DNA from: Flavobacterium soli DSM 19725
Lineage (GTDB): Bacteria > Bacteroidota > Bacteroidia > Flavobacteriales > Flavobacteriaceae
Assembly (NCBI RefSeq): GCF_000422705.1
Contig: NZ_AUGO01000007.1
Span: 1 to 64,000, forward strand
Direction: 5' to 3'
DNA length: 64,000 bases
The position numbers were made by a program, and so were the translations under genes. Below are positions 42,494-51,071 of the stretch, one piece after another. The first letter of the stretch is position 1, and the number at the start of each line of letters is the position of its first letter. The notes beneath the pieces were generated by a model. That model had not been told where the DNA came from and did not search any database. It was given only the letters and a program-made list of their open reading frames with translations.

Positions 42494-43860
42494 TCTTTGA
42501 GAGTTTTAGGCGGCTTTGCCAATATGCCTTTTAATTGTTTTGAAATATTCTCGTTATCCTGTTTTTGCTTTTCCCCTGCCATCGCCTGCAACCATTTTTG
42601 ATAGGCATATTCCGGCATGTGTTCATAGCCAAGATTGTCAACCAGGTCGAATTGCTGGTTGACGCTGTCAAGCAATTCGATTGCTTTAGGGAAATGCCTT
42701 ATATTTTGCAGGTCATTCGGGTCTTTGGGATTAATGCCCAACTGCTTCATCACATACTCAAATCTTGCACTGGCAATATTAGCCTTTAACATGTTCGCCG
42801 TGATACTGTTGGGGTAAAGGGCAAGTGCCTTATCAATGACAGCCTGCACAAATTCGTCATAGCCGAATTTAAAGATATAACCGCCCGCCAAATCCGTAAG
42901 GTGCTGTGCGAGAAGCTCCTTTCTTGAAAGGTTCTGCATATAGATTTTATTCTGCAATGCTTCCGACTTGATATACCCAGATTGCAGGATATAGGATTCT
43001 GTAGAAAACATTCCGTTGGTTAGTTCCACATTATACCATTTCCCCTTTTGGTCAGGAAAACGGATATAGGAATGATTGGGTGATAGGGCAAGATAGGCTT
43101 CGGCACCTATTTCCTCAGCCAATATCAGGTAAAGCATTGGCAAGGAATGACATTGACCCGAACCTGTCTCCATCAGCTTCGATACGAATAGCTTCGAATG
43201 GCTCTCAAACCCCATATAATCTTCAAAATCATATTTGAATGGTAGGTGTTCCTGCTTGGAAGATTTAAGTTGCAGGGTTTCAGAAAAGAATTGAAAGAGC
43301 ATGAAATTCTTTGCCGAATTATCGGTAAGACTGTAATTAAGCTCTTTCATTTTGGCGATTAGGAAATCTGCGCTTTGCTTTATCACTTTGTCAAATTCGG
43401 CCTTGTCCATCTTGTTGCCAAAAAAGGCATTCTCCACCAGAAAATTATTTTCCTTGATGGAGAAGACGGTATCCAAGATGATTTTATTAAAGGCAGAATG
43501 GTAAAATTCGGCACCTGCCACAGCTCGTGAGGGCAGGCTGTATATAACTTCCCTTTTTGATTCCAATGCCTGAACATCTTTTGCAACCTCCCGCATTATT
43601 TGCATTTGCCGATGGATGTCCCTCTCTACCTCATTCATCAGGCTTGTATTCTGTAAATGTTGTCTCTTTTGTTCCGATTGAAGAACAGATGGAGAAGCCT
43701 GTTCCAGAACAGTCTTCCTATCTACAATCTGCTCGTTTACAACAACAGGGACAGCAAGGGGTGCTGGCACAGGTGGAGCGGGTAAAATCTGGGACAAACA
43801 GGAACCTCCATAAAGAATGGAAGCTACGAAAATAATACGCCGTATTGCCTTGTTTATCAT
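42490..43860 (-). CDS. Exported transglutaminase-like protein (copy 1)
   Basis: This 456-residue protein has an N-terminal signal sequence (RRIIFVASILYGGSCLSQ), which may be lipoprotein-like (GGSC). A proline-rich and helical segment follows. The transglutaminase-like core is GSGQCHSLPMLYLILAEEIG, LALSPNHSYIRF and WYNVELTNGMF (about residues 225-290), then TPR-like helices. It is about 110 residues longer than its downstream paralogue because of the N-terminal extension. It is the first gene of the four-gene exported cluster. Confidence 0.7.
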   Translation of the reverse strand: MINKAIRRIIFVASILYGGSCLSQILPAPPVPAPLAVPVVVNEQIVDRKTVLEQASPSVLQSEQKRQHLQNTSLMNEVERDIHRQMQIMREVAKDVQALESKREVIYSLPSRAVAGAEFYHSAFNKIILDTVFSIKENNFLVENAFFGNKMDKAEFDKVIKQSADFLIAKMKELNYSLTDNSAKNFMLFQFFSETLQLKSSKQEHLPFKYDFEDYMGFESHSKLFVSKLMETGSGQCHSLPMLYLILAEEIGAEAYLALSPNHSYIRFPDQKGKWYNVELTNGMFSTESYILQSGYIKSEALQNKIYMQNLSRKELLAQHLTDLAGGYIFKFGYDEFVQAVIDKALALYPNSITANMLKANIASARFEYVMKQLGINPKDPNDLQNIRHFPKAIELLDSVNQQFDLVDNLGYEHMPEYAYQKWLQAMAGEKQKQDNENISKQLKGILAKPPKTLKD

Positions 43861-44325
43861 TTGATTAAAAAGTATTAGTCAAATTTAGTAAAAATTTAAT
43901 ACGAATTTTTACGGATTTCCTCATTTAAGCAGATTTATTTCTGCTTACTATGTCCTGGAATTCCTTTTTAAGGTATATAACCTTAACAACCTGTTTCGAG
44001 TATTTTATCTTGTATTAGTAAATGAAATTTAACTAAAAATCCACCATAATATAATTAGAAAATTTTCTACAAGTGAAAACTCCTTATTTTTCGGGTGTTG
44101 TTCGGGTGTTGTTCGATAACTGTACCCTTTTTGCGAAGAAGACCCAAAGAATACCAGATAGAAAGGTTTACCGAACAACCAAAAAAAGGCCATTTTGAAC
44201 AAAAAAAATGACGTTTGAAAGGGATAAAAATGTTTGAAAGTAATATTGCAAAATGTCGGAAAAAGCATGAACCGAACCTAGAATCTTGCTTAATGTTTGT
44301 TTTAAGTTTTAATAAAAAAGTAGAA
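43861..44325. other. Gene-free stretch; left copy of repeat flanking Gabija
   Basis: No convincing gene is seen. 44025-44090 is an imperfect copy of 49037-49101. Next to it 'ttcgggtgttg' occurs twice in tandem (44091-44112). A 79-codon minus frame (44029-44268) overlaps the repeat and is rejected as chance. Confidence 0.5.
44025..44090. repeat. Left imperfect direct repeat flanking the Gabija locus
   Basis: This stretch aligns with 49037-49101: aaatttaac[t/a]aaaaa, ccacca, then agaaa[a/c]ttttctacaa and ccttatttt/ctttatctt. The 34-base right part matches at 27 positions. The two copies bracket the minus-strand unit 44326-48862. Confidence 0.6.
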
Positions 44326-44526
44326 TTACAAACTGGAAGTATAAAATTCCTCTCCTACTTTACATCTTTTAAGTTTCTCAATAATAGACAAGCCGTGTTC
44401 TTGACTATCACACGGAATGATTAACTTGTTGGGTGCATTTTTAATGTCGTTTAGGACTGCAAAATTTCCTGCCATCATGATTTGGACTTTTAAAGTTCCT
44501 AGTATTTTGGGACGTATTACTCGCAT
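44326..44526 (-). CDS. Possible small protein after the Gabija unit
   Basis: This frame encodes 66 residues; a shorter start at MMAGNFAVLNDIKNAP (44478) is also possible. The sequence 'KLIIPCDSQEHGLSIIEKLK' looks like a strand-helix unit of a real small protein. It lies 91 bp after the 75-aa gene, inside the flanking repeats. No family is recognised and it could be chance. Confidence 0.35.
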   Translation of the reverse strand: MRVIRPKILGTLKVQIMMAGNFAVLNDIKNAPNKLIIPCDSQEHGLSIIEKLKRCKVGEEFYTSSL

Positions 44527-44617
44527 TTATACAGTTATTGACTTTTTAAAGTTGGCTTTCAGATATTCGTTTGAAAAGAAGTAGATTTAGGAAGAGTATT
44601 GAATATTTATAAAAGTC

Positions 44618-44845
44618 TTATTCAGAAACTAATTTATTAATATCTCCAATAATTTTAATCAATTCATCGATTGAATTAATATTACTCCAACTTCTCTTAT
44701 AATTTTCACAAGTAATATCAACTGTACCGTCTAACGATAAAGTTAACAATGTTTTAATTTCAGTATTTATGAAATCAATGTGATTAGTAATTAGTTTTTG
44801 TTTATAAACAAATCCTAACTCTTCAATCTGTTCTTTTGTTATCAT
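44618..44845 (-). CDS. Small third gene of the Gabija-like unit
   Basis: This 75-residue, AT-rich gene starts 5 bp after the helicase stop codon on the same strand. It contains helix 'KEQIEELGFVYKQKLI', strands 'TLLTLSLDGTVDITC' and helix 'INSIDELIKIIGDINKLVSE'. The similar composition and tight spacing indicate cotranscription. Canonical Gabija has two genes, so this may be an accessory or regulatory subunit. There is no recognised domain. Confidence 0.6.
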   Translation of the reverse strand: MITKEQIEELGFVYKQKLITNHIDFINTEIKTLLTLSLDGTVDITCENYKRSWSNINSIDELIKIIGDINKLVSE

Positions 44846-44850
44846 GTCTC

Positions 44851-47085
44851 TTACTTTTTTATTAATTCATCAATAATCACCCAATCAGCATTTTTAAACT
44901 TTTCTAAATCATCTTTTACATTTTCCTCTAAAACAGCAAAACACAACAAATGTGTTGGACGAGAAAAACCAACATACATCATTTTCAATGCTTCAATTCC
45001 CGTTGGTGTTTCGCAGCTTTGTTTTTGTTTAAATAATGGGATAGTTTTTGTTTGCTGTTTTTTTACCGATTTATTTTTGCTAGCCTCTTTTAATTTTAAA
45101 GTTTCATAAATAGGCGTTTTATATGCAGTTTCTACATACATTGTTGCACAATGTGTTTGACCTTTTACTGCATGTACAGTTGCTACTTCAATACCTAAGT
45201 CATCTTTTACTATTTTTTTATTTTTAATTTTCATTTCATCAACGTATTCAAAAATAAAAAGTTGTGTTTTAGAATTAAGTTCTAAACTAAACCAATCTTT
45301 AAATTCGTTCTCAATGAAATCTTTTACAGAGTTAAATGTTTTTCTATAATTTTTCTTTGAAACTAAATCAAAACACCAACCAAATAATTTATCTTTAAAC
45401 TTATCATAAACTTCATTATCTGAATGGTTTTTAATGTATTCTATTAAATCGCTTTTAGTAAAAAACCGTTCTACATTTTTACCTCTAATCTTCTTTAGTG
45501 TTTTCTTGTCTTCAAATCTTAATATTGCAATAAAAGAATTCAATATAGATTTTCTAACTGCTTCTAAAGTTTCTTTTTCCTGATTAAAAAGTTGAAGATA
45601 TTTACTCAATGAATCGAAATCTTCTTTTTTTGCTTTACTTAATTTATTGTAATCAAAAATTGTATGAAGAGATAAATTACCGTCCCCTTCATTTGTTCTT
45701 TCCCCCGTCCAACCAATAATTTTAAAACCTTTTTTCTTTTCTTCGATATTATGAAGATTATGACTTTTTATTATTTCTTCAAACTTACTTTTTAATTGTT
45801 CTTTCGTTTCCTTAGTAAATAAAACTAAATGAGGATAGATTTCTTTTTCATCATTTAATAGATTTCTTTCACCAACAACTATAAATTTTTCATCTTCATT
45901 TCTGTGAGTAAAGTGATTCACTAATTCTGCATTTTTGGCACTTAAACGGTTTGAACCATTTAAATATTTAATTTTTCTTGGCTTCCAATCACATTCATCT
46001 TTAACCTTATTATAAATTGATTGATTTGGGTCACCAATTCTTTGAATTATTGTTTTAGAATTTTCATCAAAAAAAACATTCTCTACAATATCAATTTGAT
46101 GTTTTTCTAAATCTTGCATTTCATCAATAAATACAAAACTAAAACGCTCTTTTAAAATTGTTTTTATATTAGGATATTTCAGTAAATATTCATTTGCCAA
46201 TTCAAATGAATTATAGAATAGCAAATCACCATTATTTCTTAATTCATCATAAATTAATTTCAATTCATTTCCTGAAGGAGTACTGAAATTAAGTCTATTC
46301 CGTTTACTTGGAATATCATTTGAAAAAAAGCATTCTTCTTTTTCAAGATATCTAAACTCTTTAATTATGCTTTTGAAATTTAAAATATCTTGAGTTGCTA
46401 ATTTTATGCGATTATTAAAATTGAAAAGAACTGTTTTTTCTTTTTGTGATAGGTCAGAATTTATAATTTTTGAGTAGTTTTCCTTTATATTTCCAAAAAC
46501 ATTATCGTCGTTTATTATCCCTATCTTATTGTATTTTAATAGAAGTTCTTTAACATCTTCTACATCATTTTCAACAAGAAATTGCTTTGTTATTTTATTA
46601 TTCTTTGATTTAATGATATTGGAAATAAAACTAAAAATCTTACTTCCTTTATTATAAAATATTTTTCTTGTAATTAAGTCATTAATCCAGTCATCATCAT
46701 TTCTGTTAATGTATGAACCATATTTTTCAAAGCAAGCCTGATTAGCGAGAAACTTGTTAACGAAGGTTTGGAGTGTTCCAACATAGTTTGGATACTCAAA
46801 TAATTTAGGGCAATGTTTTTTTAGTTCTTTTTCAATTTCATCAACTGTTGAATTAGTATGTGCTAAAACTAAAACACCTGAACCATCTTTAAGCGGAAGT
46901 TGTTTAGACAAACAATAAAGTTTTGCCATTAATGCTGTCGTTTTGCCACTACCTGGTACTGCTAATAAATCACAAGTTTCAAGATTTTTAATAAATGGTA
47001 TTCGTTCTGATTTATCAAATTGATTTCCTTTTATAAAAATTTGTTCTGCTTCCTTTATGTGTGTATCATCAATTTCAATTTTCAT
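44851..47085 (-). CDS. gajB: UvrD/Rep-like helicase, GajB-like
   Basis: This 744-residue superfamily 1A helicase has Walker A AVPGSGKTTALM (about residues 42-53), 'VLVLAHTNSTVDEIEKEL' (motif Ia), Walker B FVFIDEMQDLEKHQ, motif III RIGDPNQSIYN, 'VATVHAVKGQTH' (motif V) and 'MMYVGFSRPTHLLCF' (motif VI). It overlaps the OLD nuclease gene by 11 bp. That pairing defines Gabija, where GajB responds to DNA ends and activates GajA. It is clearly longer than typical GajB (about 500 residues), with extra helical sequence in both motor halves. Confidence 0.85.
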   Translation of the reverse strand: MKIEIDDTHIKEAEQIFIKGNQFDKSERIPFIKNLETCDLLAVPGSGKTTALMAKLYCLSKQLPLKDGSGVLVLAHTNSTVDEIEKELKKHCPKLFEYPNYVGTLQTFVNKFLANQACFEKYGSYINRNDDDWINDLITRKIFYNKGSKIFSFISNIIKSKNNKITKQFLVENDVEDVKELLLKYNKIGIINDDNVFGNIKENYSKIINSDLSQKEKTVLFNFNNRIKLATQDILNFKSIIKEFRYLEKEECFFSNDIPSKRNRLNFSTPSGNELKLIYDELRNNGDLLFYNSFELANEYLLKYPNIKTILKERFSFVFIDEMQDLEKHQIDIVENVFFDENSKTIIQRIGDPNQSIYNKVKDECDWKPRKIKYLNGSNRLSAKNAELVNHFTHRNEDEKFIVVGERNLLNDEKEIYPHLVLFTKETKEQLKSKFEEIIKSHNLHNIEEKKKGFKIIGWTGERTNEGDGNLSLHTIFDYNKLSKAKKEDFDSLSKYLQLFNQEKETLEAVRKSILNSFIAILRFEDKKTLKKIRGKNVERFFTKSDLIEYIKNHSDNEVYDKFKDKLFGWCFDLVSKKNYRKTFNSVKDFIENEFKDWFSLELNSKTQLFIFEYVDEMKIKNKKIVKDDLGIEVATVHAVKGQTHCATMYVETAYKTPIYETLKLKEASKNKSVKKQQTKTIPLFKQKQSCETPTGIEALKMMYVGFSRPTHLLCFAVLEENVKDDLEKFKNADWVIIDELIKK

Positions 47086-48862
47086 TACAAACGTGTTTGA
47101 TAGCTTTTACTATATATCCCAACTTTTCATCTTTCTCCAATTTTTCTTTTGTGATTGACAAATCATTTTCAATTTTTTCAGCTAATAATGAAGCAACTTC
47201 AACTTTATCAATTGGACTATGACTTTTATCTTTTCTTAATTTTGACACAAATTTTGCTTCTTCAAACTTTTCTCCTTTGAACTCTTCTGTACCCGAATGA
47301 ATTTTAGATACTGACTCTTTAAATAGTTTAGAAAGTATTTCCGATTTATATAAACACCACTCTAAAGTCCAATCGCTTGTATAGGATAATAATACTTTTG
47401 TTTCTTTAAAACTAATTTCTAATTCTTTTAGTTTCTTTTCTTTTTCTTCTTTTTTAATTGAACAAAATGAATTGTCTTTAGCTTCGGGTCTATTATCTAA
47501 ATCCGTTATTATAGCAACGGGAATATTTAATTTTTCCAGTGTATTTTGTCTTAAAAATATTCTTGCGAATTTTAAATAAGCTGTAGAACCTACATTTACA
47601 ATGGATATTTCTTTTTGTGTTAAATCATACCCTATTCTTTTAGCTATGATAGGTAAAATTATTTCTTCTGACCAACCTTCAACTAAAATCACACCTTTTG
47701 CAAAGAATAAATTTGCTTTTGTAACATCGAGAAATCGTTCTAAAAATTTATAATCGTATTTATCTAATTTAGTGTATTTATCTCTATTAGTTCTTTCGTT
47801 TTCTTCATTAGGAACTTCTCCTAAAGGCAGAGCAAAATTATTATTACAAAGTATCAAATTATGAAGCTTAACTTTTGATGCCAAATTTGGACTATGGGTA
47901 GATAATATAAATTGGACTTCCGTTTCTTTTTGAAGAGCTTCAATAATTTTCATCTGTGCTTGTGGGTGCAAATGTGCTTCTAACTCTTCTATCATACACA
48001 ATTTCAAGCCATTCCAATTTTCCTTCTTTAAATGCAATAGCTCGGCCGCCATGTACAAACGATTCATGGTACCTAAACCTAAATTCTGTTGATTTAAAAT
48101 ACCAACAGAAACTTTTTCTAAAATGCTTTTTATATCGCTTTCTCCAAGAGATATATTTGATGTTTTGTTTTTATCTGTAAATGAAACTAAAAAGTCATCA
48201 ATAACTTTTTTTAACTTTTCGTTTCCATCAGTTTTAAACCATTCTTCAATCTTTATATTTAATTTTTTAAATTCTAATTCAAATTGATGTTCCTCTTTTT
48301 TTGATTTCTTTTTAAAAAACTCATGCTCTTTAAGTATTTGAGATAACCTTGAATTCTTTTTTGCGGTTAAATCGTTATCAGCATCTCTTAATGCTTTTAA
48401 ATATGTAGTTTTTAAATATTCTCTTGCTTCAGCATTTAACGGATAACCTGTTTCATCCATACCTGCTTTGACATCGGTTACTTGAATTTTGTCTTGTTTT
48501 ATTTCGACTTGATAATTCAATCTTAAAATAGGTTTGGCTTCTTCTCCAATACCTTCCCAGCCTAACCATTCAATAAAATTTTTAGCTTCATTTGGTTTAA
48601 TATCTTTAAACTCAAGTTCAATCCTTAATTTATCTGATTTTTTATAAAAATCAGATTCTTCAACCTTTATCCATTCGTATGCATGAGTTTTTAAAACTAA
48701 TTTAATTGCATCAATAATAGCTGTTTTACCAGAATCATTTTCTCCAATTAAAACATTTAATCCTTTATTGAAAGGAACTATTAAATTTGGTTTATTCAAA
48801 TCAAAAGAATCAATAGATCCATATTTTCTAAAATTCCAAAGTTTTAATTCTGATAAATACAT
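47075..48862 (-). CDS. gajA: OLD-family ATPase-TOPRIM nuclease, GajA-like
   Basis: This 595-residue protein has an ABC ATPase N-terminal part (Walker A LIGENDSGKTAI about 38-49, Walker B MIEELEAHLHP about 290-300, switch FILSTHSPNLA) and a C-terminal TOPRIM nuclease (VILVEGWSEE with Glu395, then ITDLDNR with D-x-D about 454-456). The length and order match GajA, a nucleotide-inhibited nicking endonuclease that cuts phage DNA. It is the first gene of the unit; the promoter probably lies in 48863-49036 near the right flanking repeat. Low GC sets the unit apart from its neighbours. Confidence 0.88.
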   Translation of the reverse strand: MYLSELKLWNFRKYGSIDSFDLNKPNLIVPFNKGLNVLIGENDSGKTAIIDAIKLVLKTHAYEWIKVEESDFYKKSDKLRIELEFKDIKPNEAKNFIEWLGWEGIGEEAKPILRLNYQVEIKQDKIQVTDVKAGMDETGYPLNAEAREYLKTTYLKALRDADNDLTAKKNSRLSQILKEHEFFKKKSKKEEHQFELEFKKLNIKIEEWFKTDGNEKLKKVIDDFLVSFTDKNKTSNISLGESDIKSILEKVSVGILNQQNLGLGTMNRLYMAAELLHLKKENWNGLKLCMIEELEAHLHPQAQMKIIEALQKETEVQFILSTHSPNLASKVKLHNLILCNNNFALPLGEVPNEENERTNRDKYTKLDKYDYKFLERFLDVTKANLFFAKGVILVEGWSEEIILPIIAKRIGYDLTQKEISIVNVGSTAYLKFARIFLRQNTLEKLNIPVAIITDLDNRPEAKDNSFCSIKKEEKEKKLKELEISFKETKVLLSYTSDWTLEWCLYKSEILSKLFKESVSKIHSGTEEFKGEKFEEAKFVSKLRKDKSHSPIDKVEVASLLAEKIENDLSITKEKLEKDEKLGYIVKAIKHVCNEN

Positions 48863-49036
48863 AAACTATTTTTTTATTTCATTTCTAAAATCCACGCTAC
48901 CTCTAGATTTCCTTCTTGTGGTTATGCTAATTAAACTAATCTCAAATATACCCAAACCTACCACATATTTCCCAACCCAAATTACGGTTTTCCATAAACA
49001 CACAAATTATTTCAAAACCACCCTCACACTCTTACC

Positions 49037-49101
49037 AAATTTAACAAAAAAACCACCACAAAAACGTAGAAACTTTTCTACAACAAAAAACCCTTTATCT
49101 T
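49037..49101. repeat. Right imperfect direct repeat flanking the Gabija locus
   Basis: This is the partner of 44025-44090 in the same orientation. It lies about 175 bp upstream of the GajA-like start, while the left copy lies about 165 bp upstream of the gene starting at 43860, so both may also carry minus-strand promoter elements. Confidence 0.6.
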
Positions 49102-49217
49102 AGGGGCTTTGTTCAGCCATTTACAATGAAAGTTGTTTTTGCGAAAAAAACCTCAATAGCATACTATCGATATAATATCAACACTGTTATCGCAATGATA
49201 CAGTCTAGCCCAAACGC

Positions 49218-49248
49218 AAAAAGGCCCAGCAAGTAAGCTGGACCTTTT
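49218..49248 (-). terminator. Terminator of the HTH gene at 49269
   Basis: The stem AAAAGGCCCAGC / GCTGGACCTTTT (one mismatch) has a 6-nt loop and is followed by TTTTT on the minus strand. It starts 20 bp after the stop codon of the HTH gene. Confidence 0.85.
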
Positions 49249-49268
49249 ATTAATATAAAATAGCATTG

Positions 49269-49673
49269 TTATTGGCTAATCAGTTTTTCCAACCGCGCCA
49301 TCATATCATCCTTTTCTTTCAGCATTCGCTCGTACAAGGCAATTTTCTCTTCATGCAATTGTACTATTTTATCAATAGGACTATTATTGAAACTCGGGTT
49401 ATAATTGATTAAACCTTGGGTATCATGAAATGTATTCGAAATAATATTAATAGCCTGCTCCTCGTCAAAATTCTGGAACGCCTCCACAGGAATCTTTAAG
49501 GCTGCCGAAATCTGACGCAGCATATCCTCTTCAATGATGTCCCGCTGCTCCAATAGCGAGATCTTTTTCTGGTTCCACTCCTGCCCCAAATCAAAGGCAA
49601 GCGCCTCCTGCTTGATCCCCAGCATCTCCCTGAAGCGTTTTACGTTCCTGCCCTGATGTATTTTTTGTTCCAT
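49269..49673 (-). CDS. XRE-family HTH regulator with C-terminal coiled coil
   Basis: This 134-residue protein was started at MEQKIHQGRNVKRFREM; the longer frame adds 19 residues without HTH character. The HTH spans about 8-65 (FREMLGIKQEALAFDLGQEW, NQKKISLLEQRD), followed by 'DEEQAINIISNTFHD' and a coiled coil 'LHEEKIALYERMLKEKDDMM'. It is the paralogue of 849-1223. It lies between the Gabija unit and the conserved hypothetical gene, with its own terminator. The target is unknown. Confidence 0.75.
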   Translation of the reverse strand: MEQKIHQGRNVKRFREMLGIKQEALAFDLGQEWNQKKISLLEQRDIIEEDMLRQISAALKIPVEAFQNFDEEQAINIISNTFHDTQGLINYNPSFNNSPIDKIVQLHEEKIALYERMLKEKDDMMARLEKLISQ

Positions 49674-49781
49674 GGTATAAATGATTGTGATAGACCTAAA
49701 AGAAGACCTCTCTAGTAATAAGGTCTGCACCCCAAAGATAAAAAATATCTTGTAAAAAAATACAGTAAGAACGGATTTATA

Positions 49782-50543
49782 TTACACACACCGCACATCT
49801 AGCAAATGGAGCACATTGTGAGAGCGGTCATAAAGCGGATAACGCTTCCCATTGGTTTCTTGGAAGAACTCGACCAGCACCAGCCAAAGTAAGAGTCCGG
49901 AACCGCTAGGCACTTCCATTGGTCGGAGTGCAATAGCAGCAGGCTCCACATCAACTCCCACGCTTACCATCGGGCTGCACTGCAGCTGGGAAGCCGCCCC
50001 TTCTGCATCCACAACCAATACCCCTGTCCGAAACCCCACATGGGTGGCACCGGCAGGACAGTCCAGCATCTGGGCGGGTACAAGCCCCTGCAACAGAAGC
50101 GTATAGTCTTCCTGCAAGGTAAACGGACAACGCAAAACCAAACCAAGTGCCGACTTCCCATTGAACTCAAAGCCCCGAAGCAGCTGCCTACCCTCCTCGG
50201 TACGCAACCCCTCGCCTGCGGTACGTTGGCCCCGCTCATGTTCCTGGTCACAGTGCCTTATCTTCGATAATACCGAAACCAGCCGCGTAGTGACAGTGGG
50301 GTCGGGAGCACACTGCAGCAGTGCGGCGGCACCATGCCGGATACACGCACCAAGCGTATTCAAACGCCCAAATTCCTGATAGTTCTCCCGTGTCCGCTGA
50401 AACGCAGGATCCGTCAGGATCCGCTGTTTCGTAAGCGTGTTTTGCTGTTTCACCAAGGTAGCCCCCTTCATATCCTTCCTTTTGTAAAAGATGAGTCCAC
50501 CAACTGTCCCGCTGAGTTGCAAGGGGCCTTTCAATTGCGCCAT
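49782..50543 (-). CDS. Conserved hypothetical protein, paralogue of 17783-18520
   Basis: This 253-residue protein was started at MAQLKGPLQLSGTVGG because only from there does it align with its paralogue; the longer frame adds about 100 residues of different composition. Shared features are G-T-x-G-G-L-I-F-Y-K-R-K, 'TKQRI', 'FQRTRENYQEFG', 'GRQLLRGFEFNG' and 'FRTGVLVVDAEG'. There is no signal peptide or membrane segment. The GC content is higher than in the Gabija genes beside it. Function is not recognised. A 10-bp periodic tract lies about 60 bp upstream. Confidence 0.7.
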   Translation of the reverse strand: MAQLKGPLQLSGTVGGLIFYKRKDMKGATLVKQQNTLTKQRILTDPAFQRTRENYQEFGRLNTLGACIRHGAAALLQCAPDPTVTTRLVSVLSKIRHCDQEHERGQRTAGEGLRTEEGRQLLRGFEFNGKSALGLVLRCPFTLQEDYTLLLQGLVPAQMLDCPAGATHVGFRTGVLVVDAEGAASQLQCSPMVSVGVDVEPAAIALRPMEVPSGSGLLLWLVLVEFFQETNGKRYPLYDRSHNVLHLLDVRCV

Positions 50544-51071
50544 GATAATAGGTTTTAGGAAACAAAGATAAGGGGGTAAAACCGTCCCTACCTCAGCCAC
50601 CTGTCCCGTTAGTACCCTAATGTCCTCATTCGTACCCATTAATTCCCAAAACTGTGAGCCCTGATTCCCCAAAAAAACCAGCCACGCCACCCACCATCCT
50701 AAAATAAAGAATAGAAAGTATGTTTCACCCCAACACGCAAAGTGACCACCCCTCTCTTTGCGTCTTGGCGACTTGGCGAGAGCAAAAGTTAGACTTGAAG
50801 ATAACTGAAAAACGCAATCGGATAGAAATAAACAATAAGAAATAGAAAGTAGCAACGCCCCCTTTACTCCCCATCTAAAGTAGGTCTAAGGTAGGTCAAC
50901 CTCTATAACGCCCCTATGCAACAAGAACGTCCAAAAGTGGATACCGATAAAAGGATCGGTAAATTTATTAAGATTTTAGGGTGATTTTTTGAATGCGACA
51001 TCCTGCGAATGCTTTTTATATGTAAATTTGAAAACCAGTACTACAATTAACCTTAAAAAGAATCAGTCGCC
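50544..51071. other. Gene-free stretch with repeat tracts
   Basis: It contains the periodic tract at 50603-50647, a 'tttgcgtcttggcgacttgg' repeat (about 50757-50776) of a type common in Bacteroidota genomes, and 'aaagtaggtctaaggtaggtc'. The divergent kinase-like gene starts at 51072. No gene is seen. Confidence 0.5.
50603..50647. repeat. About 10-bp periodic tract upstream of the conserved gene
   Basis: Successive units GTCCCGTTA, GTACCCTAAT, GTCCTCATTC, GTACCCATTA and ATTCCC share a G-T-n-C-C core at 9-10-bp steps. The position resembles the 11-bp tract before the paralogue at 18520, but the sequence differs. Confidence 0.45.

Larger units (their letters stand above)
48863..49268. other. 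Gene-free stretch upstream of the Gabija unit
   Basis: It contains the right flanking repeat (49037-49101, with the palindrome gtagaaacttttctac), an AT-rich run and the terminator at 49218-49248. No gene is seen. Confidence 0.5.

Noticed and set aside
49782..50855. Longer 357-aa version of the conserved hypothetical protein
   Set aside because: The first 104 residues come from the periodic tract and repeat region and have no counterpart in the paralogue; the ATG at 50543 aligns with the paralogue's start.
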